Source of the DNA: Thermohalobaculum sp963700775
GTDB taxonomy: Bacteria > Pseudomonadota > Alphaproteobacteria > Rhodobacterales > Rhodobacteraceae
Direction: 5' to 3'
Length of the DNA: 64,000 bases
Assembly: GCA_963700775.1 (NCBI GenBank)
Contig: CAVOYU010000015.1
Location: 62,001 to 126,000 of the forward strand
The notes under the pieces: model-generated
Seen by the model: the letters and a program-made list of their open reading frames with translations, nothing else
Database searches by the model: none
Told to the model about the DNA's origin: nothing
Translations under genes and position numbers: made by a program
Shown: positions 8,838 through 17,889 of the stretch, in pieces
How the letters are laid out: every line of letters starts with the position of its first letter
Position numbering within the stretch: the stretch's first letter is position 1

Positions 8838-9581
8838 TTGATCGACATCTTCGCGCCCGGCGCGATCGCCGCGACCTTCCTGCTGGCCGGCACCGTCAAG
8901 GGCGTGGTCGGCCTCGGGCTGCCGACGGTCTCGCTGGGGCTGCTGACCGCCCTCTTCGGGCTCGAGCCCGCCATGGCGCTGATGCTGGCGCCGTCCTTCG
9001 CCACCAATCTCTGGCAGGCGCTGACCGGCGGCCACGGGCGGACGATCGCCGCCCGGCTCTGGCCGTTCCTGGCGACCGCGACCGGCGCCATCTGGATCGG
9101 GGCGGCCCTGGCCGCGCAGATGGAGGTGAAGCTGCTCTCGGCCCTGCTCGGCGGCCTGCTGGCGCTTTACGGCCTGATCGGCCTCGCCGGCTTCCGGCCC
9201 GCCGTGAGCCCGGAGGCCGAGCGCTGGGCCGGGCCGGCGGCCGGCGCGGTCAACGGGGTCCTGACCGGAATGACCGGCTCGTTCGTCGTGCCGGGGGTGC
9301 CCTATCTGCAGGCGGTCGGGCTGCCGCGCGACGCGCTGATCCAGGCCATGGGCGTGCTGTTCACCCTGTCGACGGCGGCGCTCGGCCTGGCGCTCGCCGG
9401 GCGCGGGCTGCTGAGCGCGGAGCTCGGCCTCGCCTCGCTGGCGGCGATCCTGCCCGCCATCGCCGGAATGATGCTGGGGAGCCGTCTGCGCGCCCGCCTG
9501 TCGGAGACGGCGTTCCGCCGGGCGCTGTTCACGGCGCTGACCGCGCTCGGCCTGTACATCGCGGTGCGGGCGCTGGTCTGA
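8838..9581 (+). CDS. TSUP (TauE/SafE) family membrane carrier
   Basis: A 247-residue protein that is almost entirely hydrophobic, with about eight transmembrane segments and the two internal repeats of the TauE/SafE family (LLAGTVKGVVGLGLPTVS in the first, VNGVLTGMTGSFVVPGVPYLQ in the second). The family exports or imports sulfonates, sulfite, sulfoacetate or other small anions. The start is a TTG at 8838 with an AAGGT sequence 8 bases upstream; no ATG fits. The substrate cannot be told from the sequence. Confidence 0.85.
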   Translation: MIDIFAPGAIAATFLLAGTVKGVVGLGLPTVSLGLLTALFGLEPAMALMLAPSFATNLWQALTGGHGRTIAARLWPFLATATGAIWIGAALAAQMEVKLLSALLGGLLALYGLIGLAGFRPAVSPEAERWAGPAAGAVNGVLTGMTGSFVVPGVPYLQAVGLPRDALIQAMGVLFTLSTAALGLALAGRGLLSAELGLASLAAILPAIAGMMLGSRLRARLSETAFRRALFTALTALGLYIAVRALV

Positions 9582-9586
9582 GCGCC

Positions 9587-9844
9587 TCAGGCCGGCGCAT
9601 CCCGGCGCAGCCGCTCGATCATCGGGCGGTGCGGTTCGGGGGCCTCCGCCTGCCCGGTGACCCAGGCGTAGAGGTCGTGATCGTTCTCCGCCAGCAGCGT
9701 CTCGTAGGCGTCGAGCGCCGCCGCATCCAGATGCGCCAGCCCGTCATCGGCGAAGCCGCCGAGGATCAGGTCCATCTCGCGGGTGCCGCGCCGCCAGCTT
9801 CGGATCCGAAGGCGCTTCAGGCGGGTCTCGGGGGTTTCGGTCAT
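9587..9844 (-). CDS. sdhE: Succinate dehydrogenase flavinylation factor
   Basis: An 85-residue SdhE (YgfY, Sdh5) homologue. This factor promotes covalent FAD attachment to SdhA. The signature RSWRRGTREMDLILG contains the conserved RGxxE motif, and the middle part (LDAYETLLAENDHDLYAWVTG) matches the family. The ATG overlaps the stop of the ROK kinase gene (ATGA), so the two are translationally coupled. No succinate dehydrogenase genes are in the window. Confidence 0.95.
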   Translation of the reverse strand: MTETPETRLKRLRIRSWRRGTREMDLILGGFADDGLAHLDAAALDAYETLLAENDHDLYAWVTGQAEAPEPHRPMIERLRRDAPA

Positions 9845-10824
9845 GCGCTCCGGTCCGGCCCTCCGCCATCCGGCCCTGCGCTGTTCGGCCCTCCGCCGTC
9901 CGGCCCTCCGCCATCCGTTCCGTCATCGTCCGGCCACAGCCACGCGGCGCCGATCACCCCGGCGCTGTCGCCGAGGCGGTTCTTCAGGACCGGCGTGGTG
10001 AAGACGTCCGAGAACACGTCCGGCCGCATCGCATCGGGCAGCCGCTGATAAAGATGATCGAGATTGGAAAGCCCGCCCCCCAGCACGATCGCGTCCGGAT
10101 CGAGCAGGTTCACCACGCCGGCCAGCGCCCGGGCGAGCCGGGCCAGATGACGCTCGAGCGTCGCCCGCGCCGCCGCGTCGCCCGCAGCGGCGCGGGCGGC
10201 GATCTCGGGCGCCTCCAGCGCCTCGCCGGTCACGCGGGCATGGTCGGCGGCCAGGGACGGCCCCGAGCACCAGGCCTCGATGCAGCCCTTGCGGCCGCAA
10301 TAGCAGGCCGGCGCGTCCAGCTCGTCCGCGCTCAGTGCCGGCAGCCGGTTGTGGCCCCACTCGCCGGCGATCAGGTTCCGGCCCGCCAGCACCCGCCCGC
10401 CGGTGACGATGCCGCCGCCGACGCCGGTGCCGAGGATGACCCCGAAGACCGTCTCCGCCCCCTGCCCGGCGCCCGCCCGCGCCTCGGCCAGGACGAAGCA
10501 GTTGGCGTCGTTCTCGAGCCGCACCGGACGGCCCAGCGCCCCGGCGAGATCGCGGTCGAAGGCCCGGCCGATCAGGAAGGTGGAATTGGCGTTGCGGACC
10601 AGGCCGGTCTCGGGCGAGATCGAGCCCGGGATGCCGACGCCGACCGCGGGCGCGCGGGCACCCGTCTCGGCCTCGACCGCGGCGACGAGCGCGGCGACAG
10701 CGCGCACCGCAGGCTCGTAGCCGCCATCCGGCGTCGGCACGCGGCGGCGCGACAGCACCTGCCCGTCACGGCCGAGTGCCACGGCCTCGAGCTTGGTGCC
10801 GCCGAAATCGACGCCTATCCGCAT
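9841..10824 (-). CDS. ROK-family sugar kinase
   Basis: A 327-residue ROK kinase (fructokinase, glucokinase or N-acetylglucosamine kinase type). The N-terminal phosphate-1 motif DFGGTKLEAVAL, the GIPGSI and GTGVGGGIV motifs, the catalytic EWGHN, and the zinc motif CYCGRKGCIEAW with GPSL are all present. The C-terminus carries an odd Gly/Pro/Asp repeat tail (DGGGPDGGGP...) of about 28 residues made by short direct repeats in the DNA (9850-9920). Sugar specificity cannot be assigned. It is coupled to sdhE by an ATGA overlap. Confidence 0.88.
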   Translation of the reverse strand: MRIGVDFGGTKLEAVALGRDGQVLSRRRVPTPDGGYEPAVRAVAALVAAVEAETGARAPAVGVGIPGSISPETGLVRNANSTFLIGRAFDRDLAGALGRPVRLENDANCFVLAEARAGAGQGAETVFGVILGTGVGGGIVTGGRVLAGRNLIAGEWGHNRLPALSADELDAPACYCGRKGCIEAWCSGPSLAADHARVTGEALEAPEIAARAAAGDAAARATLERHLARLARALAGVVNLLDPDAIVLGGGLSNLDHLYQRLPDAMRPDVFSDVFTTPVLKNRLGDSAGVIGAAWLWPDDDGTDGGGPDGGGPNSAGPDGGGPDRSA

Positions 10825-10850
10825 GTGGTGGACCGTATGTGGTGGACCGT
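10823..10850. repeat. 14-bp perfect tandem duplication at a start codon
   Basis: ATGTGGTGGACCGT occurs twice head-to-tail (10823-10836 and 10837-10850). The first copy overlaps the start codon of the minus-strand ROK kinase gene (10822-10824), so the duplication changes the spacing between the start and anything upstream. It lies in the short gap after the XRE regulator gene. Confidence 0.85.
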
Positions 10851-10859
10851 GGCTTCGGA

Positions 10860-11240
10860 TCAGGCCTGCTCGGACATCTGGCGCAGCCGCTTCTCGAGCT
10901 TCGCCAGCCGCTCGCCGGCCTTGGTGCTGACCATGCGCAGGTCGCGGATCTCGTCGAGGACGCCCTTCAGTTCGGCCGGCAGGTCGCCCCTGCTTTCCCG
11001 CGACGCCGGTGCGCCCTCGCCCTCGCCGGTCAGCAGCCAGACCATCGAGACGTTCAGGAGGCCGGCGAGCATCTGCAGCTTGTTGGCGCGCGGTTCGGAG
11101 CGATCCGCCTCCCAGTTCTGCACGGTCTGCAGCCGGAGACCCATGCGCCGGGCGAGCTGCCCCTGGCCGAGACCCTGGCTTTCGCGGGCGAGCGCAAGCC
11201 GGTCGCCGAAGGTGGCGGCACCGTCGCTGTAGTCATCCAT
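10860..11240 (-). CDS. XRE-family helix-turn-helix regulator
   Basis: A 126-residue regulator. Residues about 10-65 form a Cro/C1-type HTH (GDRLALARESQGLGQGQLARRMGL, then LQTVQNWEADRSEPRANKLQMLAGLLNV), and the C-terminal third is a predicted coiled coil (LKGVLDEIRDLRMVSTKAGERLAKLEKRLRQM) for dimerisation. I chose the ATG at 11240 because AGAGGA lies 7 bases upstream; an ATG at 11261 would add seven residues. It lies upstream of the ROK kinase in the same direction. Targets are unknown. Confidence 0.85.
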   Translation of the reverse strand: MDDYSDGAATFGDRLALARESQGLGQGQLARRMGLRLQTVQNWEADRSEPRANKLQMLAGLLNVSMVWLLTGEGEGAPASRESRGDLPAELKGVLDEIRDLRMVSTKAGERLAKLEKRLRQMSEQA

Positions 11241-11463
11241 CTCGAATTCCTCTTGAATCATTGCTCGATGTCTCCTCGCTGTGACTGCGACTTGAAAGGC
11301 GCGCACTGGATAAGCCCGAAATCCACCCGGCGTAACCGGACCCGGAGTCGCATCCTGATGATCGCATGAACCGGGTGGCGCAGGGCGCCTGTCCCGGGCA
11401 GTTATGATGCGACCCGTTCGGAGGAGCGTTTTCGTGCCCGACCCTAACAGACCCGGAAGCGAC

Positions 11464-12360
11464 ATGTCGACCCATGCATGGGCCGAACTGCTGCTGCTGT
11501 CGCTGATCTGGGGCACGGTGTTCCTCGCCATCGCCGTCGCCCAGCGCGAGATCGGCCCGGTGACCGTCGTGCTGCACCGGGTCGGCTGGGGCGCGGCCAT
11601 CCTGTGGCTGGTCGCGTGGGCGCTGCGACTGGCGTTCCCGCGGGACTTGCGGCTCTGGGGCGCCTTCCTGGTGATGGGGTGCCTCAACAATGCGATTCCC
11701 TTCACCCTGATGAGCTGGGGTCAGACCCAGATCGGCAGCGGCCTGACCTCGATCTTCAACGCCATGACGGCGATCTTCGCGGTGCTGGTCGCGGCGATCT
11801 TCCTCGCCGACGAGCGGCTGACGGCGCGGAGGCTCGGCGGCGCGGCGCTGGGATTCGCCGGTGTCGTTGTGATCAAGGGGCCCGAGCGGCTGCTGGCCTT
11901 CGACCCGCAGGCGCTGGGTGCCTGGGCGGTGCTGGCGGGGACCCTGTCCTATGCCTTCGCCGGGGTCTGGGCCAAGCGGCACCTGCGCGGCCAGCCGCCG
12001 GTGGTGGCCGCCGCCGGGATGCTGACCGGCGCGACGGCGGTGATGCTGCCGGTGACCCTGCTGACCGAGGGAGTGCCCTCGCCTTTCCTCGCGGCGCCGA
12101 CCTGGGGCGCCATCGGCTACTACGCCGTGGTGGCGACGGCGGGGGCCTATCTGCTCTACTACCGGGTGCTGGCCATGGCCGGCGCGGGCAACCTGCTGCT
12201 CTGCACCCTGATGATCCCGCCGGTAGCCCTGTTCCTGGGCGTGGTGTTCCTCGGCGAGCCGCTGGAGCCGCAGGCCCTGGCCGGCTTCGCCCTGATCGCC
12301 GCCGGGCTGGCGGTGATCGACGGACGGGTGTTCCGGCTGATGCGCCGGAGCCCCGCCTGA
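11464..12360 (+). CDS. EamA/DMT-superfamily permease
   Basis: A 298-residue integral membrane protein with ten predicted transmembrane helices arranged as two EamA repeats (first LLLLSLIWGTVFLAIA, second LAGTLSYAFAGVWAKRH). The drug/metabolite transporter superfamily exports amino acids and other metabolites. The ATG at 11464 is preceded by GGAAG; an in-frame ATG at 11404 would add 20 charged residues not typical of the family. It is divergent from the XRE gene. The substrate is unknown. Confidence 0.85.
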   Translation: MSTHAWAELLLLSLIWGTVFLAIAVAQREIGPVTVVLHRVGWGAAILWLVAWALRLAFPRDLRLWGAFLVMGCLNNAIPFTLMSWGQTQIGSGLTSIFNAMTAIFAVLVAAIFLADERLTARRLGGAALGFAGVVVIKGPERLLAFDPQALGAWAVLAGTLSYAFAGVWAKRHLRGQPPVVAAAGMLTGATAVMLPVTLLTEGVPSPFLAAPTWGAIGYYAVVATAGAYLLYYRVLAMAGAGNLLLCTLMIPPVALFLGVVFLGEPLEPQALAGFALIAAGLAVIDGRVFRLMRRSPA

Positions 12361-12432
12361 CGCCCGCGGCGGCCGGGAGCGCAGGATGCGACCGATGTTC
12401 CGCCGCGCCGGATGCCGGGGGCCGCGCAAAGC

Positions 12433-12699
12433 CTAGCGGTTGACCCGCTTGCTCCAGAAATACTGCCCGGCGATTCCCGCAACGATCACCGAGGCGCCGA
12501 ACAGGATGTCTCCGTGCGCGACCCAGAGCGCGCCCAGCACCAACCCCAGGACGATCGGCCAGTGGACATAGAAGAATAACGTTCCGACAACCAATACGGC
12601 GATGACAGTACTTGCGGCGACGAATAGCACAAAAATGTAGACGAAGTTCTTGAGCACCTCCATCCTGGGCGACCCGTCAACCGAACAAATCCGCGTCAT
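12433..12699 (-). CDS. Small membrane protein, unknown
   Basis: An 88-residue open frame with two or three hydrophobic segments (FVYIFVLFVAASTVIAVLVV, then PIVLGLVLGALWV and ILFGASVIVAGIAG) and a basic C-terminal end (WSKRVNR). The DNA is richer in A/T than its neighbours. The start is uncertain: ATG at 12699 or 12663, neither with a good ribosome-binding site. It is convergent with the EamA permease and divergent from the aminotransferase. I do not recognise it. Confidence 0.55.
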   Translation of the reverse strand: MTRICSVDGSPRMEVLKNFVYIFVLFVAASTVIAVLVVGTLFFYVHWPIVLGLVLGALWVAHGDILFGASVIVAGIAGQYFWSKRVNR

Positions 12700-12824
12700 G
12701 GTAGCGATGCCAATTTGGCGAGTTTAGCTCCGGCCGGAACCTGCCGCGGACCCCCTTGCCCGCCCGCCATGCGGCGCGTAGAACGCCCGGTGTCCCTGCA
12801 ACACCCTCCCACGGAGCCTCCGTC

Positions 12825-14028
12825 ATGGCCTTCCTCGCCGATGCCCTCGCCCGCGTGAAGCCCTCGCCCACCATCGCGATCTCGACCAAGGCGATGGAGC
12901 TGAAGGCCGAGGGCAAGAACATCATCGCGCTGAGCGCCGGCGAGCCGGATTTCGACACGCCGCAGAACATCAAGGATGCCGCCAAGGCCGCCATCGACGC
13001 GGGCAAGACCAAGTACACCGCGCCCGACGGCATTCCGGAGCTGAAGAAGGCGATCGCCGCCAAGTTCAAGCGCGAGAACGGGCTCGACTACAAGCCCTCG
13101 CAGGTAACCGTCGGCACCGGCGGCAAGCAGGTGCTTTACAATGCGCTTGTCGCCACCCTGAACCCCGGCGACGAGGTGATCATCCCGGCGCCCTACTGGG
13201 TGAGCTACCCGGACATGGTGCTGCTGGGCGGCGGCACGCCGGTCATCGTCGAGGCGACGATCGAGAACGGGTTCAAGCTGACCCCGGATCAGCTCGAGGC
13301 GGCGATCACGCCGAAGACCAAGTGGCTGATCTTCAACTCGCCCTCGAACCCCTCGGGGGCGGGCTACACACGGGACGAGCTCAAGGGCCTGACCGACGTG
13401 CTGATGCGCCACCCGCAGGTCTGGGTGATGACCGACGACATGTACGAGCACATCAGCTACCCGCCGTTCGAGTTCTGCACCCCGGCCCAGGTCGAGCCCG
13501 GGCTCTACGAGCGGACGCTCACCGTCAACGGCGTCTCCAAGGCCTATGCGATGACCGGCTGGCGGATCGGCTATGCCGCGGGCCCCGAGCACCTGATCAG
13601 GGCGATGGGCAAGGTGCAGTCGCAGTCGACCTCGAACCCCTGCTCGATCAGCCAGTGGGCCGCGGTCGAGGCGCTGAACGGGCCGCAGGACTACATCCCG
13701 ATGAGCCGCGAGGCGTTCCAGCGCCGGCGCGACCTGGTGGTGTCGATGCTGAACCAGGCCAAGGGCATCAAGTGCCCCACCCCGGAAGGCGCCTTCTACG
13801 TCTATCCCTCGATCGCGCGGCTGCATCGGCAAGACCGCGCCGGACGGCACGGTGATCGAGAACGACGAGGTGTTCTGCACCAAGCTGCTGGAGGCCGAGG
13901 GGGTGGCGGCGGTGTTCGGCGCGGCCTTTGGCCTCAGCCCCAATTTCCGCGTCTCCTACGCCACCTCGGACGCCGAGCTCGAGGATGCCTGCCAGCGCAT
14001 CCAGACGTTCTGCGGAAGCCTGCGCTGA
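12825..14028 (+). CDS. aatA: Aspartate aminotransferase (class I), one frameshift
   Basis: A PLP enzyme that moves the amino group between aspartate and 2-oxoglutarate (some homologues also act on prephenate). The repaired protein is 400 residues: N-terminal MAFLADALARVKPSPTIAIS, substrate loop SAGEPDFDTP, the PYWVSYPDM region, NSPSNPSGAGY, and the PLP lysine in GVSKAYAMTGWRIGYAAG. An extra base at about 13828 breaks the frame; after it the second frame reads IGKTAPDGTVIENDEVFCTKLLE to the stop at 14026-14028. Removing one base gives a normal-length enzyme. A GGAG ribosome-binding site lies 9 bases before the ATG. Confidence 0.9.
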
Positions 14029-14084
14029 CGCACGGGGTCGGGCGGCCGGCGCCGAACGGGCGCTGACCGCCGCCGCCGCATGGA

Positions 14085-14483
14085 TCACCGCACCCCGTTC
14101 AGCGCCTGCGCCTGGCGCAGGTAGGCGACGATCGTGTCGACCTGATGGCTCGGCAGTTCGGCAAGCGCCGGCATGCCGCGGCGCCCGGCGCCGGCGGCGA
14201 CGCCCTTGCGCACGGTCAGGCGAATCCGCGAATCGCTGAACCGCTCCGGCCCGTAGGCGGGCTCGACCAGCGACGGGCCGCGCTCGGTGCCGCGGGCGGC
14301 CCTGCCGTGACAGCGCGAACAGGCATCCACATAGGCGACCCGGCCATACTCGGCGGCGGGCAGATTGGTCCGGATCTCGGCGCCGTCATCGAAGGCCTCG
14401 AGCCCCGGAGCCCCGAAGATGACGAAGATCGTGGCGGGGCATGAGAGCAGGAACAGGCCGATGAACAGTTCTCGCATTCCCAT
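14085..14483 (-). CDS. Monoheme c-type cytochrome, membrane-anchored
   Basis: A 132-residue protein with an N-terminal hydrophobic segment (RELFIGLFLLSCPATIFVIF) that is a signal or anchor, followed by a class I cytochrome c fold. The heme site is CSRCHG and the distal methionine is probably in GMPALAEL. It is convergent with the aminotransferase gene. The 296 bp upstream (14484-14779) separate it from mcl and hold no recognisable gene. The electron partner is unknown. Confidence 0.85.
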   Translation of the reverse strand: MGMRELFIGLFLLSCPATIFVIFGAPGLEAFDDGAEIRTNLPAAEYGRVAYVDACSRCHGRAARGTERGPSLVEPAYGPERFSDSRIRLTVRKGVAAGAGRRGMPALAELPSHQVDTIVAYLRQAQALNGVR

Positions 14484-14779
14484 ACCCCTGCGCCCCCGAT
14501 GCGCCCCCGAGAGTGCGAGCCCGTGAGAGCGCGGCACCTGCGGATTTCCGGCGCCTCCAGCCTGCGGCCGCGTGCTCCGGCGACCAGAAGAGCATCGGGG
14601 GATTAATTAGCGATTGAATTCCGGACGCGGCGCCCTGTCTGTCCCGGCCGCCGCCCACCCGTCCGGGTAGGCATGGCCGCCCGTTCCGGAAAAATCGCTC
14701 CCCGCTGAGGCGGGGCGATCGCGGCGGCGGCGGCGTACTCCGTTCCCGTCAGAACCGCGCGCCGACAGGAGCCCCCGCG

Positions 14780-15736
14780 ATGAGCCACACCCTCCATCCC
14801 CTCCGCCGCCAGCGCCTGCAGCGCAGCGAGCTCGCCGTGCCGGGCTCGAACCCCGGCATGATCGAGAAGGCGGCCGAAAGCGCCGCCGACTACGTGTTCC
14901 TCGACATCGAGGACGCGGTCGCCCCGCCCGAGAAGGCGCAGGCGCGCAAGAACATCATCCAGGCCCTGAACGACATCGACTGGGCCGCGAAGGGCAAGAC
15001 CGTCTCGGTGCGGATCAACGGGCTCGACACCCACTACATGTACCGCGACGTGGTCGACGTGATGGAGCAGGCCGGCGACCGGCTGCACACCATCCTGGTG
15101 CCGAAGGTCGGGGTGCGCGACGATCTCTACATGGTCGAGGCGCTGGTCAGCCAGATCGAGCAGGCCAGGGGCTACACCACCCGCGTCGGCCTCGAGGCGC
15201 TGATCGAGACCGCCCTCGGAATGGCCAATGTCGAGGAGATCGCCCGCTTCGGCGGCCGGCTCGAGGCGCTGCATTTCGGCGTCGCAGACTACGCCGCCTC
15301 GATGCGGGCGCGGACCGTCAACATCGGCGGCCTGAATCCGGACTACCCGGGCGACCAGTGGCATGCGGCGCTCTCGCGCATGACCATCGCCTGCCGGGCC
15401 TACGGGCTGCGCGCCGTCGACGGGCCGTTCGGCGACTTCTCCGATCCCGAGGGCTACCGCGACGGCGCCCGCCGCGCCGCGGCGCTGGGGATCGAGGGCA
15501 AGTGGGCGATCCACCCGAGCCAGATCGACCTCGCCAACGAGGTGTTCTCGCCGCCGGCCAAGGAGGTCGACCGCGCCCGGCGCATCGTCGCCGCGCTGCG
15601 CGAGGCGGAAGCGCAGGGCAAGGGCGCCGCCTCGCTCGACGGCAAGATGATCGACGCCGCCTCCGAGCGCATGGCGGCCAATGTGATCGCCATGGACGAG
15701 GCGATCCGCGCCAAGACCTCCGCCGTGGCGGCCTGA
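14780..15736 (+). CDS. mcl: L-malyl-CoA lyase
   Basis: A 318-residue CitE-like enzyme of the malyl-CoA lyase group, which cleaves L-malyl-CoA to glyoxylate and acetyl-CoA (serine cycle) and often also handles beta-methylmalyl-CoA. Visible motifs are SELAVPGSNPGMIEKA, the metal/CoA motif DIEDAVAPPEKA, LVPKVGVRDDL, the segment EALIETALGMAN and KWAIHPSQIDLANEVFSP. It heads a plus-strand set with mtkA, mtkB and ppc, with only 18 bp to mtkA. This is the Methylobacterium serine-cycle gene combination. The neighbourhood argues for malyl-CoA lyase over citrate lyase beta. Confidence 0.93.
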   Translation: MSHTLHPLRRQRLQRSELAVPGSNPGMIEKAAESAADYVFLDIEDAVAPPEKAQARKNIIQALNDIDWAAKGKTVSVRINGLDTHYMYRDVVDVMEQAGDRLHTILVPKVGVRDDLYMVEALVSQIEQARGYTTRVGLEALIETALGMANVEEIARFGGRLEALHFGVADYAASMRARTVNIGGLNPDYPGDQWHAALSRMTIACRAYGLRAVDGPFGDFSDPEGYRDGARRAAALGIEGKWAIHPSQIDLANEVFSPPAKEVDRARRIVAALREAEAQGKGAASLDGKMIDAASERMAANVIAMDEAIRAKTSAVAA

Positions 15737-15754
15737 GACCAGGGAGACGCAAGC

Positions 15755-16918
15755 ATGGATATCCACGAGTACCAGGCGAAGGAAATCCTTGGCCGCTTCG
15801 GCGTGCCGGTGCCGCAGGGCGGCCTCGCCTACAGCCCCGAACAGGCGAGCTACCGGGCCCAGGAGCTCGGCGGCGAGCGCTGGGTGGTGAAGGCGCAGAT
15901 CCACTCCGGCGGCCGCGGCGAGGCCGGCGGCGTCAAGGTCTGCGCAAGCTATGCCGAGGTCGAGGACGCCGCGGCGAAGATGCTCGGCAAGCGCCTGGTG
16001 ACCCGGCAGACCGGCGCCCAGGGCAAGACCGTGTTCCGGCTCTGGATCGAGGAGGCGGTCGAGATCGCCCAGGAGATCTATCTGGGCTTCGTGCTCGACC
16101 GGAAGACCGAGCGGGTGATGGTTGTCGCCTCCGCCGCCGGCGGCATGGAGATCGAGGAGATCGCCCACGAGAACCCGGATTCGATCCTGCGCATGGTGGT
16201 CGAGCCGGCGGTCGGGCTGCAGGACTTCCAGGCCCGCGAGCTGGCCTTCGGCCTCGGCCTCGACACCGCCCAGATCGGCCGGGCGGTCAAGCTCTTCAAG
16301 GGCGCCTACCGGGCGTTCCGCGACCTCGACGCCACGATGGTCGAGATCAACCCGCTGATCGTCACCGGCGCGGGCGAGCTGATGGCGCTCGACGCCAAGA
16401 TGTCGTTCGACGACAACGCGCTGTTCCGCCGCCCGGACATTTCCGAGCTGCGCGACAAGAGCCAGGAGGACCCGCGCGAGTCCTACGCCTCCGACCGCGG
16501 GCTCTCCTATGTGGGCCTCGAGGGCAATATCGGCTGCATGATCAACGGCGCCGGGCTGGCGATGGCCACCATGGACATGATCAAGCTCGCCGGCGGCGAG
16601 CCCGCCAACTTCCTCGACATCGGCGGCGGCGCCAGCCCGGAACGGGTGCTGAAGGCATTCCGCACCGTGCTGATGGACGACAGCGTGAAAGTGGTGCTGG
16701 TCAACATCTTCGCCGGCATCAACCGCTGCGACTGGGTCGCCGAGGGCGTGGTGCAGGCCTTCACCCAGGCCGAGATCCAGGTGCCCGTCGTGGTCCGCCT
16801 CGCCGGCACCAACGTCGACGAGGGCCGCAGGATCATCGCCGAGTCGGGGCTTCCGATCATCACCGCCGACACCCTTGCCGACGCCGCCGAGAAGGCGGTC
16901 GCGGCGCTCGCCGCCTGA
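15755..16918 (+). CDS. mtkA: Malate-CoA ligase (malate thiokinase) beta subunit
   Basis: A 387-residue homologue of succinyl-CoA synthetase beta. It starts MDIHEYQAKEILGRFGVPVP, has the ATP-grasp region (VVKAQIHSGGRGEAGGVKV) and the C-terminal ligase domain with INGAGLAMATMDMIKLAGG, ANFLDIGGGASPERV and NIFAGINRCDWVAEG. With the alpha subunit it makes malyl-CoA from malate, ATP and CoA. Placement between mcl and ppc, rather than next to TCA-cycle genes, points to malate as the substrate; strictly, succinate cannot be excluded from sequence. Confidence 0.9.
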   Translation: MDIHEYQAKEILGRFGVPVPQGGLAYSPEQASYRAQELGGERWVVKAQIHSGGRGEAGGVKVCASYAEVEDAAAKMLGKRLVTRQTGAQGKTVFRLWIEEAVEIAQEIYLGFVLDRKTERVMVVASAAGGMEIEEIAHENPDSILRMVVEPAVGLQDFQARELAFGLGLDTAQIGRAVKLFKGAYRAFRDLDATMVEINPLIVTGAGELMALDAKMSFDDNALFRRPDISELRDKSQEDPRESYASDRGLSYVGLEGNIGCMINGAGLAMATMDMIKLAGGEPANFLDIGGGASPERVLKAFRTVLMDDSVKVVLVNIFAGINRCDWVAEGVVQAFTQAEIQVPVVVRLAGTNVDEGRRIIAESGLPIITADTLADAAEKAVAALAA

Positions 16919-16930
16919 GGAGACCGAACC

Positions 16931-17830
16931 ATGGCAATCCTTCTGAACGAAAAGACCCGGGTCATCGTCCAGGGCATCTCCGGCCGGATCGGCAGCTTCC
17001 ACGCGGCCGACATGATCAAGCACGGCACCAACGTGGTCGGCGGCGTGACGCCGGGCAAGGGCGGCGCGAGCTTCGAGGGGCGGCCGATCTTCAACACCGT
17101 CAAGGGCGCGGTCGCCGAGACCCGGGCCGAGGCCTCGATCGTCTTCGTCCCGCCCCCGTTCGCGGCGGATGCGATCATGGAGGCGGCGGATGCCGGGCTG
17201 AAGCTCTGCGTCTGCATCACCGACGGCATCCCGGCCCAGGACATGATGCGGGTGAAGCGCTATCTGCGCCGCTACAAGGCCGAGAAGCGGATGCGTCTCA
17301 TCGGCCCGAACTGCGCTGGCATGATCTCTCCCGGCAAGGCCATGATGGGCATCATGCCCGCCCACATCTATCTCCCCGGCCGGGTCGGCATCGTCGGGCG
17401 CTCGGGCACCCTCGGCTACGAGGCGGCGAGCCAGATGAAGGCGCTCGGGATCGGCGTCTCGACCTCGGTCGGCATCGGCGGCGATCCGATAAACGGCTCG
17501 TCGTTCCGCGACATCCTCGCGCTGTTCGAGCAGGACCCGGAGACCGACGCGGTGATGATGATCGGCGAGATCGGCGGCCCGCAGGAGGCCGAGGCGGCGG
17601 AGTACGCCCGCGACCACATGAAGAAGCCGGTGATCGCCTATGTTGCCGGCCTCTCGGCCCCGAAGGGCCGGCGCATGGGGCACGCGGGCGCGATCATCTC
17701 CGCCTTCGGCGAGAGCGCGCAGGAGAAGGTCGTGATCCTGGAGAACGCCGGGGTCGCGGTGGCGCCCGACCCCTCCAGCATGGGGGCGACGGTCGCCGGC
17801 GTGCTGCGGAAGATGGGCCTCGCGGCCTGA
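16931..17830 (+). CDS. mtkB: Malate-CoA ligase (malate thiokinase) alpha subunit
   Basis: A 299-residue homologue of succinyl-CoA synthetase alpha. The CoA-binding domain reads VIVQGISGRIGSFHAADMIKHGTNVVGGV, followed by IGPNCAGMISPGKAMMGIMP and GRSGTLGYEAASQM. The phosphohistidine loop is RRMGHAGAIIS. The sequence GKAMMGIMPAHIYLPG differs from ordinary SucD proteins, as expected for MtkB. It starts 12 bp after mtkA with an AGGAG-like ribosome-binding site. Confidence 0.9.
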   Translation: MAILLNEKTRVIVQGISGRIGSFHAADMIKHGTNVVGGVTPGKGGASFEGRPIFNTVKGAVAETRAEASIVFVPPPFAADAIMEAADAGLKLCVCITDGIPAQDMMRVKRYLRRYKAEKRMRLIGPNCAGMISPGKAMMGIMPAHIYLPGRVGIVGRSGTLGYEAASQMKALGIGVSTSVGIGGDPINGSSFRDILALFEQDPETDAVMMIGEIGGPQEAEAAEYARDHMKKPVIAYVAGLSAPKGRRMGHAGAIISAFGESAQEKVVILENAGVAVAPDPSSMGATVAGVLRKMGLAA

Positions 17831-17889
17831 AGCCGGCCCTGCCCCGGACCTGATCCGCGGCATCGGCGACCAAGGAGGGGAGGCTCCGG

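Noticed and set aside
14603..17863. A 1086-residue minus-strand ORF opposite mcl-mtkA-mtkB.
   Set aside because: It is rich in Asp, His, Gly and Arg without domain motifs, the typical antisense shadow of GC-rich coding DNA; the plus-strand genes are unequivocal.
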